A stretch of 64,000 nucleotides of DNA from Streptomyces ambofaciens ATCC 23877 (GCF_001267885.1 NZ_CP012382.1:7861001-7925000); one strand, 5' to 3'; shown: positions 8,718 to 16,953, numbered from the stretch's first letter. The notes: generated by a model from the sequence alone, not told the origin. Numbers and translations are program-made.

Positions 8718-9044
8718 TCACTCCTCGGCTGCGCCGGGTGCCCTGGTGAGGGACTCCTGGTAGACGTCCGCGTAGGTGCGTGAGTCCTTGATGAGGTCGT
8801 CGCAGAACGCGGCGACGTCCGTGCCGATGAGTTCCACGACCCCCTTGCCGGCGGCGGCGCCCTCCTCGAAGAAGTCGACGATCCCGGGCAGCAGAGGCCC
8901 GTCGGGCAGGTCGACCGGTCCCACCTTGAACAGGTACTTCTGCATCTCCTTGTAGACGATCCGGTAGTCCGGCGGCAGTGCCTTGACCCGGGCCACGTGC
9001 GCACGCCACTGCTTCTTGCCCTCGATGATGTCCTGGATGCCCAT
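8718..9044 (-). CDS. DUF1048 family protein
   Basis: 108 residues from ATG 9044. It has K-A-L-P-P-D-Y-R-I-V-Y-K-E-M-Q-K-Y-L and G-T-D-V-A-A-F-C-D-D-L, the helical core characteristic of DUF1048 proteins, which nearly always accompany PadR regulators. Third gene of the PadR operon, starting 1 bp after its paralogue ends. Function unknown; small, helical and cytosolic. Confidence 0.85.
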   Translation of the reverse strand: MGIQDIIEGKKQWRAHVARVKALPPDYRIVYKEMQKYLFKVGPVDLPDGPLLPGIVDFFEEGAAAGKGVVELIGTDVAAFCDDLIKDSRTYADVYQESLTRAPGAAEE

Positions 9045-9045
9045 G

Positions 9046-9402
9046 TCAGCCTCCCAGCCGGCCCAGTTTCCTTGCGGCATTCCTGTTCAACTGCTCGCGC
9101 CAACGGTCGCGATAGGACTGAGCCCCTTCTCCGTCGGCCAGCGCCGCGCAGAAGCCCTGGACGTCGTCGCCGAGCACCTCGTGGACGCTCTGCCCGTCCG
9201 CCGCCGTCTCTTCGAGCAGTCCCAGGGCCGAGTCGAGGATCGGCATCAGGTTGCGGCCGGTGAGACTCCCGTGGGGGAGCAGGTGGGCCTTGATCTGTTC
9301 CCACGCCGCCCGGTAGTCGTCCGGCAGGGCCGCGGCCCGGACTTCGAACGCCGTCCATTCCCTGGTGAGATCGCTGCCTGTGACGGTCTCCCAGAAGTTC
9401 AT
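9046..9402 (-). CDS. DUF1048 family protein (paralogue)
   Basis: 118 residues from ATG 9402, which overlaps the PadR stop codon (ATGA, 9399-9402). It shares the A-A-L-P-D-D-Y-R-A-A-W-E-Q-I-K core and the L-G-D-D-V-Q-G-F-C-A-A-L motif with the next gene, so the two are tandem duplicates of one family and may form a heterodimer. An in-frame start 16 codons upstream would lie inside the PadR gene and is not favoured. Confidence 0.85.
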   Translation of the reverse strand: MNFWETVTGSDLTREWTAFEVRAAALPDDYRAAWEQIKAHLLPHGSLTGRNLMPILDSALGLLEETAADGQSVHEVLGDDVQGFCAALADGEGAQSYRDRWREQLNRNAARKLGRLGG

Positions 9403-9725
9403 CTCCCGCCCTCCCTGAGCCTGTCGATGCGCGATGAGACGTACTGCCATCTCGTCCAGAACCTCGCGCGTTCCTCACGTCCGGCGTCGTTGAGCGCGTA
9501 GAACTTGCGCGGCGGACCGACCCCGGACGGGCGTTTCGTCACCTGGACGAGCCCGTTCCTCTCCAGCCGCAGCAGGATGGTGTAGACCGTCCCCTCGACG
9601 ACGTCGCCGAAGCCGAGCTCGTTGAGCCGGCGGGTGATGGCGTACCCGTAGGTCTCCTCGCTGCCGATGATCTCGAGCACGCAGCCTTCGAGCGTGCCCT
9701 TGAGCATCTCCGTCAGGTCGTCCAT
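9399..9725 (-). CDS. PadR-family transcriptional regulator
   Basis: 108 residues. A winged helix with E-T-Y-G-Y-A-I-T-R-R-L-N-E and V-V-E-G-T-V-Y-T-I-L-L-R-L-E-R-N-G-L-V, then the wing G-P-P-R-K-F-Y-A-L-N-D-A-G and a C-terminal dimerisation helix: a complete small PadR protein. First gene of a three-gene overlapping operon with two DUF1048 genes. A 22-bp inverted repeat 20 bp upstream of its start is the obvious candidate operator, implying autoregulation. Confidence 0.92.
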   Translation of the reverse strand: MDDLTEMLKGTLEGCVLEIIGSEETYGYAITRRLNELGFGDVVEGTVYTILLRLERNGLVQVTKRPSGVGPPRKFYALNDAGREERARFWTRWQYVSSRIDRLREGGR

Positions 9726-9745
9726 CGTGGACCCTCCTCGGCACC

Positions 9746-9767
9746 CTCGGTACTGCGTAGTACCGAG
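9746..9767. promoter_or_regulatory. Candidate PadR operator
   Basis: Perfect inverted repeat with 9-bp arms CTCGGTACT/AGTACCGAG around a 4-bp spacer GCGT, 21-42 bp upstream of padR. A further GTACCG/CGGTAC pair continues to about 9785. The position fits autorepression. Confidence 0.75.
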
Positions 9768-9875
9768 TACCGCTACACGGTACCACTGAGTAGCTGAGGA
9801 GTGCGTCGTAGGCGTAGGGGAGAGTGGAGTTGGTGGAGGAGGCCTACCCGGCCGGGTACCTCGGAGGGGATGCGC

Positions 9876-10880
9876 TCACCGGTCGCCGTCGATCGCGGGG
9901 CGGGCGTCGGCGGCCGTCACCGTACCCAAGCGGGTCCGCGCGGCGGACAGCCGGCGCCGCAGCCGTTGCGGCGGAGTCGCCGGCAGCGCGCGCGAGTCGC
10001 CCCGTGCGTAGTACCGCTCGACGTAGTACTGGCCGGCGCTGAGCACGCTCGTGACCGCGATGTACCAGAGCGTCGCGACCATGAGCAGCGGGATCACCTG
10101 GTACGTCTGGTTGTAGATCAGCTGCACGGAGTACAGCAGGTCGTGCACGGCCAGCACGCTGACGATGCTGGTGCCCTTGAGGGTGCCGATCAGCATGTTC
10201 CCGGCGGTGGGCACGATGGAGCGCATCGCCTGGGGGATGACGACGCGGCGCAGGGTGCGCCGCCTGCTCAGCCCGAGCGCCTGGGCGGCCTCGGTCTGGC
10301 CGGGGTCGACGGAGAGGATGCCGCCCCGCACCACCTCGGCGGCGTAGGCGGTCTCGTGGAGGGTCAGGCCGATGACCGCGGTGAGGGTCGGACCGAGCAG
10401 GTTGACCGTCTTGACGGAGACGAACTCCGGTCCGAACGGGATGCCGAGGCCGAGCGTCGGGTAGAGGGCGCCGATGTTGAACCAGAACAGCAGCTGGACC
10501 AGCAGGGGAGTGGAGCGGAAGATCCACACGTAGCCCCAACTCAGCGTGCGCAGTACCGGGTTGCCCGACAGCCGCATCACCGCCAGCACGGTGCCCAGCA
10601 AGAAGCCGAGCACCATGACCGCTCCGGTCAGCCACAGGGTCAGCAGCAGCCCGTCGAGCACGGCGGGGGTCGTGAAATACCGCCTCACGAGGGCCCATTG
10701 GAACGCCTGGTTGCGGACGACGGAGTTGAGCACCATGGCGCACACCAGCAGCGCGGCGGCGGCGGTCGCCCACCGGCCCAGGTGCCGGCGCGGCACGATC
10801 CGCGGCAGGCCGGAGTCTGTTTCCACGTCCCGCGGGGGTGGCGAGGTGGGGGCGGAGGTGACATCGGACGGTGTGACCAT
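9876..10880 (-). CDS. Polar amino-acid-type ABC transporter permease (orphan)
   Basis: 334 residues. It has HisM-type permease features: several membrane helices from about 35, V-W-I-F-R-S-T-P-L-L-V-Q-L-L-F-W near the middle, and the ATPase-contact EAA loop G-Q-T-E-A-A-Q-A-L-G-L-S-R-R-R-T-L. It is a close paralogue of the permease at 14107 but lies alone on the opposite strand with no binding protein or ATPase beside it. It may pair with the ATPase at 15135 across the locus. A TTGACA/TACGAT-type promoter lies upstream at 11067-11097. Confidence 0.88.
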   Translation of the reverse strand: MVTPSDVTSAPTSPPPRDVETDSGLPRIVPRRHLGRWATAAAALLVCAMVLNSVVRNQAFQWALVRRYFTTPAVLDGLLLTLWLTGAVMVLGFLLGTVLAVMRLSGNPVLRTLSWGYVWIFRSTPLLVQLLFWFNIGALYPTLGLGIPFGPEFVSVKTVNLLGPTLTAVIGLTLHETAYAAEVVRGGILSVDPGQTEAAQALGLSRRRTLRRVVIPQAMRSIVPTAGNMLIGTLKGTSIVSVLAVHDLLYSVQLIYNQTYQVIPLLMVATLWYIAVTSVLSAGQYYVERYYARGDSRALPATPPQRLRRRLSAARTRLGTVTAADARPAIDGDR

Positions 10881-11066
10881 GAGGAGGCTCTCCGGGGGAG
10901 GGAATCACGGGCTGGGTGACCACCCGGTGGCGCGTGCGGTGCAGGGCAGCGGCACCACCGCTGCGCGCGGCTGAGGCGCGCGGGCGGGAATGCGCGTCGT
11001 CACGAGCGCCGCGTCCCTCAACGCGGCCGGAGAGGCTGCCGCACAGGGCGGAGCCGTCCGTCGCCC

Positions 11067-11097
11067 ATCGTAAGTGCGCACGCGCCGCAGGTGTCAA
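11067..11097 (-). promoter_or_regulatory. Candidate sigma-HrdB-type promoter for orphan permease
   Basis: On the minus strand, TTGACA (11092-11097) and TACGAT (11067-11072) are 19 bp apart, about 190 bp upstream of the permease ATG. The spacer is slightly long. Confidence 0.45.
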
Positions 11098-11144
11098 CTG
11101 CGCCTCGCCGGGCCGGATCCGGCGGTCCGGCATACGGGCGTTGC

Positions 11145-11174
11145 TTGACGAGAGGCCCGTGGTACTGCTCAATT
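11145..11174 (+). promoter_or_regulatory. Candidate promoter of the first sulfur leader ORF
   Basis: TTGACG (11145-11150), an 18-bp spacer, then TCAATT (11169-11174). The expected start of transcription is close to the leader ATG at 11181, so the leader mRNA may be leaderless. Confidence 0.5.
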
Positions 11175-11180
11175 AATCGC

Positions 11181-11258
11181 ATGAATGCCCAGCAGCGCTT
11201 GGTCTCGCGCGACCACATCGACTTCGGTCGGGTGTGGTCCGCGGCGTGTTGCGTCTGA
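11181..11258 (+). CDS. Sulfur-operon leader peptide 1 (25 aa, Cys-Cys)
   Basis: ATG AAT ... TGT TGC GTC TGA encodes 25 residues with the core V-S-R-D-H-I-D-F-G-R-V-W-S-A-A-C-C. This aligns with leader 2 (26243-26344: L-T-S-R-R-H-I-D-L-G-R-T-S-S-A-I-C) and leader 3 (29351-29500). Two adjacent Cys codons (11247-11252) lie just before the stop. No Shine-Dalgarno is visible, and the ATG is near the predicted transcription start. It precedes the monooxygenase/ABC operon by 216 nt, in which alternative hairpins can form (11268-11316). Ribosome stalling at Cys codons when cysteine is short is the inferred mechanism; cysteine-codon upstream ORFs acting this way are known from mycobacteria. Confidence 0.82.
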   Translation: MNAQQRLVSRDHIDFGRVWSAACCV

Positions 11259-11267
11259 CTCGGCAGC

Positions 11268-11316
11268 GGGCCGTCTGACCGGCCCTTCCCTCCCTCGGTG
11301 ACCCCGTCGCGGGCCG
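11268..11316 (+). promoter_or_regulatory. Candidate attenuator: mutually exclusive hairpins
   Basis: GGGCCG (11268-11273), CGGCCC (11280-11285) and GGGCCG (11311-11316) allow the middle segment to pair with either flank; ACTCGG (11258-11263) can also pair with CCGAGT (11314-11319). A ribosome paused on the Cys codons would cover the first segment. The assignment is inferred from base pairing by eye. Confidence 0.45.
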
Positions 11317-11474
11317 AGTTCGCTCTTCGCGCGCGCTGCCGCATCTCCGCTTCCCCCGACGCACGGCGTCGTCACACCGGCACCTTCCTCCCTTCTGACG
11401 CTTAGTCATCTCTGCCCCCACGCATGGCGACTCCGTCATGCCTGCGTGCGGTCGCTCCTGAAAGGGCCACTGTC

Positions 11475-12602
11475 ATGCCCGTGGAATTCCTCGGCATCGC
11501 CGCCACCCACGACGGCTCCGAGACCACCCCGCGCTCCGGCGCCGCCTTCGACAAGGAGTACACACTCCGGCTCGCCCGGGCTCATGAGGACCACGGCTGG
11601 GACCGGGTGCTCTTCGCCTACGGCTCCGGCTCCCCCGACCCCGCCCCGGCCGCCGCGTACCTCGCGAGCCGCCTGGAGCGCCTGCAGATCCTCCTCGCCC
11701 ACCGGCCCAACGTGTCGTACCCGACGTTCGCCGCGAAGACCTTCGCCACCCTCGACCAGATCAGCGACGGCCGCCTGACCGTCCACTTCATCACCGGTGG
11801 CGACGACCACGAGCAGGGCCGCGAGGGCGACACCCTCACCAAGGACCAGCGCTACGCCCGCACCCGCGAGTACATCCGGATCGTCAAGAAGATCTGGACC
11901 ACGCACGAGCCCTTCGACCACGAGGGCGAGCACTACCGCTTCCACGACTTCGTCAGCGACGTCTTTCCCGTCCAGCAGCCGCGCCCGAACGTGTCGTTCG
12001 GCGGTTCGTCGCCCGCCGCCCTCGCCGCCGGCGGTGCGGAGGCCGACGTCTTCTGCCTGTGGGGCGAGCCGCTGGAGCGGACCGCCGAGCAGATCGAGGC
12101 CGTGCGGGCCGCCGCGAAGGCCGCGGGCCGCACCGACGTGCCCCGCATCCAGGTGGCGTTCCGGCCGATCATCGCTCCGACCGAGGAACTGGCCTGGGAG
12201 AAGGCCCACCGCACGGTCGGCGCCATCCGGGAGCGGGGCGCGACCGGGCCGGGGCGGCGCCACCGCACCGGCGCCCCGCAGAACACCGGCTCGCAGCGGC
12301 TGATCGCCATCGCCGAGGCGGGCGAGCGCTACGACCGCGCCCTGTGGACCCCGACGGCCGCGGCGACCGGCGGCGCGGGCAACTCCAACGCCCTGGTCGG
12401 CACCCCGGAGACGGTCGCACAGGCCCTCCTCGACTACTACGACCTCGGCGTCGACATCCTCTCCGCCCGGGGCTACGACCTGCTGGACGACGCCATCGAC
12501 TTCGGCCGGTACGTCATCCCCCTCGTGCGCGAGGAGGTCGCCAAGCGCGACGCCGGACGCGCGGCCGGCGTTCCGCGGTCCCTGGCGGCGGTGGGCGAAT
12601 GA
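11475..12602 (+). CDS. SsuD-like FMNH2-dependent alkanesulfonate-type monooxygenase
   Basis: 375 residues from ATG 11475, chosen for the GAAAGGG ribosome-binding site (11459-11465); an in-frame ATG 17 codons upstream is less likely. Luciferase-like TIM-barrel features are H-R-P-N-V-S-Y-P-T-F-A-A-K (SsuD-type), D-Q-I-S-D-G-R-L-T-V-H-F-I-T-G and S-F-G-G-S-S-P-A-A-L. This group desulfonates alkanesulfonates with FMNH2 and O2, releasing sulfite. It is first in an operon of four or more genes (GNAT, ABC importer, more monooxygenases) and follows leader peptide 1. Reduced FMN probably comes from the reductase at 22204. Confidence 0.88.
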   Translation: MPVEFLGIAATHDGSETTPRSGAAFDKEYTLRLARAHEDHGWDRVLFAYGSGSPDPAPAAAYLASRLERLQILLAHRPNVSYPTFAAKTFATLDQISDGRLTVHFITGGDDHEQGREGDTLTKDQRYARTREYIRIVKKIWTTHEPFDHEGEHYRFHDFVSDVFPVQQPRPNVSFGGSSPAALAAGGAEADVFCLWGEPLERTAEQIEAVRAAAKAAGRTDVPRIQVAFRPIIAPTEELAWEKAHRTVGAIRERGATGPGRRHRTGAPQNTGSQRLIAIAEAGERYDRALWTPTAAATGGAGNSNALVGTPETVAQALLDYYDLGVDILSARGYDLLDDAIDFGRYVIPLVREEVAKRDAGRAAGVPRSLAAVGE

Positions 12603-13135
12603 CGTCCGTAGCCGAGACGCCGTCGCGGGCGGCGGCCCTGACCGTCGTCCACGTCCCGGTCTCCGACCCGCGCGTGGGGCCCCTGCTGACCGAACTCGGC
12701 CACGAGTACTCCACGCGCTACGGCAGGGACGCGCACGCCGAGATCGCCCGCTACCCGGACGAGGAGTTCACCCCGCCGCACGGCGGCCTGCTCCTGCTGC
12801 TGCTGGAGCGCGGAGAGCCCGTCGCGGGCGGCGCCTTTCGCCGCTACGACGCGGCCACGGCCGAGCTGAAGCGGATCTGGACGCACTCCGCGCACCGCCG
12901 GCGCGGGCTGGCGCGCCGCGTGATCGCCGAACTGGAACACGAGGCCGGCGCACGCGGCTACCGCCGGATCCACCTGACCACCGGGCCACGCCAGCCGGAA
13001 GCCCGCGGCCTGTACCTGTCCACCGGCTACACGCCGCTGTTCGACACCGAGGCCGACCCGGAAACCATCGGGCCGCTGCCCTTCGAGAAGCACCTGCCCG
13101 TCACCACGTCCCCCGGAAAGGCCACGGACCAGTGA
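12599..13135 (+). CDS. GNAT-family N-acetyltransferase
   Basis: 178 residues. The ATG overlaps the previous stop (ATGA), showing translational coupling to the SsuD-like gene. The acetyl-CoA loop is visible as H-S-A-H-R-R-R-G-L-A-R-R-V, preceded by A-E-L-K-R-I-W and followed by A-R-G-L-Y-L-S-T-G-Y-T-P-L-F. GNATs recur in organosulfur operons, where acetylation of S-alkylcysteine-type compounds is a known step. Here the substrate is only inferred from that context. Confidence 0.87.
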   Translation: MTSVAETPSRAAALTVVHVPVSDPRVGPLLTELGHEYSTRYGRDAHAEIARYPDEEFTPPHGGLLLLLLERGEPVAGGAFRRYDAATAELKRIWTHSAHRRRGLARRVIAELEHEAGARGYRRIHLTTGPRQPEARGLYLSTGYTPLFDTEADPETIGPLPFEKHLPVTTSPGKATDQ

Positions 13136-14085
13136 AACTCCCCGCTTTCGGAGGCCGCCTGCGCGGCACCGCCGTCCTCGCGCTGCTTCCGCTCCTCACG
13201 CTGACCGCGTGCGGCTCCGGCGACACCGGCGGCACCGCGGCCGTGGGCGCCCAGGCCTCCCCGGCACCCACCACCGACCCGGTCGCCTCCGTCCGCACGG
13301 TGGACTCCGTCGCCGCCCTGCTGCCGGCCGACGTCCGCCGCTCGGGCACGCTGCGGGTCGGCAGTTCGATCGGCTTCCCGCCGGGCGCGTACTACCCGAA
13401 CGGGTCGGACAAGGCGCCCGCGGGCCAGGACATCGACCTCGCCGACGCCGTCGCCAAGGTCCTCGGTGTGCGACTGCGCCGCCAGGACGCCTCCTTCGAG
13501 ACGATCCTGCCCGCCCTCGGCAGCGGCAAGTACGACGTCGGCACCGGCAACTTCGGCGTGACCACCGAGCGCCTGAAGACCATCGACTTCGTCACCTACG
13601 TCAACGACGGCCAGGGCTTCGCGGTGAAGAAGGGCAACACCGCGATCGAGAAGGTCACCGACCTCACCCAGCTGTGTGGACTGACCGTCGGCACCGGCGC
13701 CGGCACCACCTTCGAGACCACCCTCACCGCGCAGAAGGACGAGTGCGCAAAGGCCGGGAAGAAGCCCTACGACGTGAAGGTCTACTCGGAGAACGCGGCG
13801 ACCCTCACCGCACTCCAGCAGGGCCGCATCGACGTGATCATGTCGACCATCAACGGCTTGCGCTACCAGGCCTCCCAGCCCGCCTCGCAGACCACGTTCC
13901 TCGGCGAGTACCACCGCCTCGACGTCGGCTTCGCCTTCAAGAAGGGCTCCCCGCTCACCAAGGCCTTCCGGGCCGCCGTCGACGAACTGATCAAGGACGG
14001 CACGTACGCCCGGATCCTCCGGAAGTGGGGCACATCCGCCTCCGCGATCGAGACGTCGCGCATCAACCCGCCCGAGCACGCGTAA
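13132..14085 (+). CDS. ABC substrate-binding lipoprotein (SBP_bac_3 type)
   Basis: 317 residues from a GTG at 13132 overlapping the previous TGA. A lipoprotein signal with lipobox L-T-A-C (Cys27) is followed by a linker and a periplasmic-binding-protein fold with R-R-S-G-T-L-R-V-G-S, G-Q-D-I-D-L-A-D-A-V-A and D-V-G-T-G-N-F-G-V-T-T-E-R. These are features of polar-amino-acid binding proteins. With the permease (14107) and ATPase (15135) it makes a complete importer. Given the island, the ligand is probably a sulfur compound such as a cysteine derivative or cystine, but this is inference. Confidence 0.9.
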   Translation: MKLPAFGGRLRGTAVLALLPLLTLTACGSGDTGGTAAVGAQASPAPTTDPVASVRTVDSVAALLPADVRRSGTLRVGSSIGFPPGAYYPNGSDKAPAGQDIDLADAVAKVLGVRLRRQDASFETILPALGSGKYDVGTGNFGVTTERLKTIDFVTYVNDGQGFAVKKGNTAIEKVTDLTQLCGLTVGTGAGTTFETTLTAQKDECAKAGKKPYDVKVYSENAATLTALQQGRIDVIMSTINGLRYQASQPASQTTFLGEYHRLDVGFAFKKGSPLTKAFRAAVDELIKDGTYARILRKWGTSASAIETSRINPPEHA

Positions 14086-14106
14086 GAGCTGAGCAGGAAC
14101 CCCACC

Positions 14107-15138
14107 ATGGCATCCACCACCGACGCCGCACCCTCCGGGGCGGCCCCCGCGGGCACCCGCCCCCAAGCTCCGCCCGCCCCGGACGATCCGGCCTCCCTCA
14201 CGGTCGTCCCCGCCCGCCACTACGCCCGCTGGGTCGCGGCTGCCGCCGTGGTCGTGCTGGTCGCCCAGTTCGTGCACGGCCTCGCCACCAACCCCGTATG
14301 GGAATGGGGCGTCTTCCGCGACTACGTCCTGTCCGAGACCATCGTGCAGGCGGTGTGGGTGACCCTCCAGCTCACCGCCTACGCCACCGTTCTCGGCTTC
14401 CTCCTGGGCACCGTGCTCGCCTTCATGCGGCTGTCCCGCAGTCCCGTGCTGCAGACCGTCGCCTGGACGTACATCTGGATCTTCCGCTCGATCCCGATGA
14501 TCGTGCAGCTGGTGTTCTGGTTCAACCTGAGCGCCCTGTACCAGGAGCTGGGCATCGGCGTCCCCTTCGGTCCGGTGTTCTGGTCGGTCGACAGCAACAG
14601 CCTCATCGGCACCATCGGCGCCGCGATCATCGGTCTGACACTGCATCAGGCCGCGTACGCCGCCGAGATCGTCCGCGGCGGCGTCATCTCCGTCGACCAC
14701 GGGCAGCTGGAGGCCGCCGCCGCGCTGGGCATCCCGCGACTCCGGCAGATCCGGCGCATCGTGCTGCCCCAGGCCATGCGCGCCATCCTGCCCACGGCCG
14801 GCAACGAGATCATCGGCCTGCTCAAGGGCACCTCGGTGGTCTACGTGATGTCCATCGGCGAGCTGTTCTACCAGGTGCAGGTCATCTACGGCCGCAACGG
14901 CCGGGTGATCCCGCTGCTGCTCGTCGCCACCGCCTGGTACGTGGTGCTGACCTCCCTGCTGTCGGTCGCCCAGTACTACGTGGAACGCCGCTACGCCAGG
15001 GGAGCCGACCGCACCCCGCCACCGACCCCCATCCAGCGCGCCCGGCGCTTCGCGCGAGGCCTGCGCGCGGCGGCCGCCCGGCGCGACCGCCCCGTCGTGC
15101 CGCTGAAGACACTCGGACCCGTAGGAGAGAGCCGATGA
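14107..15138 (+). CDS. Polar amino-acid-type ABC transporter permease
   Basis: 343 residues. Membrane helices begin at about 38. T-Y-I-W-I-F-R-S-I-P-M-I-V-Q-L-V-F-W and the EAA loop (G-Q-L-E-A-A-A-A-L-G-I-P-R-L-R-Q-I) identify a HisM-type permease. It closely resembles the orphan permease at 9876-10880, including the C-terminal Q-Y-Y-V-E-R-x-Y-A-R-G. It overlaps the ATPase start by 4 bp. A single permease gene suggests a homodimeric channel, or a heterodimer with the orphan paralogue. Confidence 0.92.
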   Translation: MASTTDAAPSGAAPAGTRPQAPPAPDDPASLTVVPARHYARWVAAAAVVVLVAQFVHGLATNPVWEWGVFRDYVLSETIVQAVWVTLQLTAYATVLGFLLGTVLAFMRLSRSPVLQTVAWTYIWIFRSIPMIVQLVFWFNLSALYQELGIGVPFGPVFWSVDSNSLIGTIGAAIIGLTLHQAAYAAEIVRGGVISVDHGQLEAAAALGIPRLRQIRRIVLPQAMRAILPTAGNEIIGLLKGTSVVYVMSIGELFYQVQVIYGRNGRVIPLLLVATAWYVVLTSLLSVAQYYVERRYARGADRTPPPTPIQRARRFARGLRAAAARRDRPVVPLKTLGPVGESR

Positions 15139-15899
15139 GCGAGGTCATGGTGGACGTCCACGGCGTCCACAAGAGCTTCGGCCCGCTGGAGGTGCTGCGC
15201 GGCGTCGACCTGCGGGTCCGCGCCGGCGAGGTCACCGTGGTCCTCGGCCCGTCCGGCTCCGGCAAGTCCACGCTGCTGCGCACCATCAACCACCTGGAGA
15301 AGGTCGACCGCGGCCTGATCAGCATCGACGGCGAACTCATCGGCTACCGCCGCTCGGGAAACCGGCTGCACGAACTGAAGGAGAGGGAAGTCCTGAAGCA
15401 GCGCACCCACATCGGGTTCGTCTTCCAGAACTTCAACCTCTTCCCCCACCTCACCGTGCTGGACAACCTCGTCGAGGCACCGGTCTCCGCCCTGCGCCGC
15501 CCGCGCAAGGAGGCGGAGGAGACGGGCCGCCGGCTCCTGGAGCGGGTCGGCCTCGCCGACAAGGCCGGCGCCTACCCGCGCCAGCTCTCCGGAGGCCAGC
15601 AGCAGCGCGTGGCCATCGCCCGTGCGCTCGCCCTCGAACCGAAGGTGCTGCTCTTCGACGAGCCCACCTCGGCACTCGACCCCGAACTGGTCGGCGAGGT
15701 CCTCGACGTCATCAAGGACCTGGCCCGCACCGGCACCACCATGATCGTCGTCACCCACGAGATCGGCTTCGCCCGCGAGGTCGCCGACACCGTGGTCTTC
15801 ATGGACGACGGCCTCGTCGTGGAACAGGGCCCGCCCTCGGCCGTCCTCGACACCCCGCGGCACGAGCGCACCCGCGCCTTCCTCTCCAAGGTCCTCTGA
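15135..15899 (+). CDS. Amino-acid-type ABC transporter ATP-binding protein
   Basis: 254 residues. Walker A G-P-S-G-S-G-K-S-T (about 38-46), Q-loop F-V-F-Q-N-F-N-L-F, signature L-S-G-G-Q-Q-Q-R, Walker B V-L-L-F-D-E-P-T-S-A-L-D-P and the H-switch T-H-E are all intact; it is of the GlnQ/HisP type. It couples ATP hydrolysis to import through the permease at 14107, whose stop it overlaps (ATGA). Confidence 0.94.
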   Translation: MSEVMVDVHGVHKSFGPLEVLRGVDLRVRAGEVTVVLGPSGSGKSTLLRTINHLEKVDRGLISIDGELIGYRRSGNRLHELKEREVLKQRTHIGFVFQNFNLFPHLTVLDNLVEAPVSALRRPRKEAEETGRRLLERVGLADKAGAYPRQLSGGQQQRVAIARALALEPKVLLFDEPTSALDPELVGEVLDVIKDLARTGTTMIVVTHEIGFAREVADTVVFMDDGLVVEQGPPSAVLDTPRHERTRAFLSKVL

Positions 15900-15933
15900 C
15901 CCCCCGCCCCTCCCGCACGCAAGGAGCACTGCC

Positions 15934-16926
15934 ATGGCCACCACCCCCACCGTCCGCCGCACCACCGCGGCAGCCGCCGGACTCGCCACCGCCCTCGTCC
16001 TCGCCGGCTGCGCCAATCCCACCGACGGCGGCACGACCGAGGTCGCGGCCACACCTGGCGGCAAGACCACGACCCGGATCAACATCAGCCCGGACCAGAA
16101 CCGCGTCACGACCGCCAAGGTCGACTCGATCGCCGCCGAGGTCCCGGAGCGGATCCGCAAGAGAGGCACGCTCGAGCTCGTCGCCTCCTCCGGCTCCGCC
16201 GCCCCGCTCACCTTCCACGCCACCGACAACAAGACCGTCATCGGCGTGGAACCGGACCTCGCCCACCTCGTCGCCGACGTGCTCGGACTGAAGCCCCGCC
16301 TCCACACCGTCTCCTGGGAGAACATCTTCGTCGGTCTCGACAGCGGCAAGTACGACGCGGGCCTGAGCAACATCACCGTCACCGAGGAGCGCAAGGAGAA
16401 GTACGACTTCGCCACCTACCGCGAGGACAACCTGGGCTTCGAGGCGAAGAAGGGCAGCGGCCTGGAGGTCGCCGGACCCGAGGACCTGGCGGGCAGGACG
16501 GTCGCGGTCAGCAGCGGCACCAACCAGGAGAAGCTCCTCGTCGAATGGAGCAAGGAGAACGAGAAGGCCGGCCGCGAACCGGTGGACATCAAGTACTACC
16601 AGAACGACAGCGACACCTACCTCGCCCTCCAGTCCGGCCGCATCGACCTCTACCTGGGCCCCAACCCGACCGCCGCCTACCACGCGGCCACCACCGGGAA
16701 GACCGAGGTCGTCGGTACCTACTCCGGGGCCGGCGCCACCCTCCAGGGCCTCATCGCCGCCACCACGAAGAAGGACAGCGGCCTGGTCGAGCCGCTCGCC
16801 GCCGCGCTCAACCACGTCATCGACAACGGCACGTACGCGAAGGTGCTCCAGCGCTGGGGCCTGTCCGACGAGACCGTCACCGAGTCCCGGATCAACCCGC
16901 CGGGCCTGCCCAGGACCAACCAGTAG
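15934..16926 (+). CDS. Second ABC substrate-binding lipoprotein
   Basis: 330 residues with a lipobox L-A-G-C (Cys26) after a basic N-terminus. The SBP_bac_3 fold shows G-T-L-E-L-V-A-S-S, G-V-E-P-D-L-A-H-L-V, Y-D-A-G-L-S-N-I-T-V-T-E-E-R and the closing S-R-I-N-P-P motif shared with the first binding protein at 13132. AAGGAG precedes the ATG by 7 nt. Two different receptors for one permease/ATPase set would widen the substrate range; the sequences are diverged, so this is not a recent duplicate. Confidence 0.9.
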   Translation: MATTPTVRRTTAAAAGLATALVLAGCANPTDGGTTEVAATPGGKTTTRINISPDQNRVTTAKVDSIAAEVPERIRKRGTLELVASSGSAAPLTFHATDNKTVIGVEPDLAHLVADVLGLKPRLHTVSWENIFVGLDSGKYDAGLSNITVTEERKEKYDFATYREDNLGFEAKKGSGLEVAGPEDLAGRTVAVSSGTNQEKLLVEWSKENEKAGREPVDIKYYQNDSDTYLALQSGRIDLYLGPNPTAAYHAATTGKTEVVGTYSGAGATLQGLIAATTKKDSGLVEPLAAALNHVIDNGTYAKVLQRWGLSDETVTESRINPPGLPRTNQ

Positions 16927-16953
16927 GCACGCCCCTCGCAGGAAGGCCCCTTC

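Noticed and set aside
10881..11110. Possible fourth leader peptide upstream of the orphan permease (minus strand)
   Set aside because: A frame there contains L-T-P-A-A-R-A-H-L and S-A-L-C, loosely like the leader core, but it lacks R-x-H-I-D and has no stop before the permease gene. Judged chance similarity.
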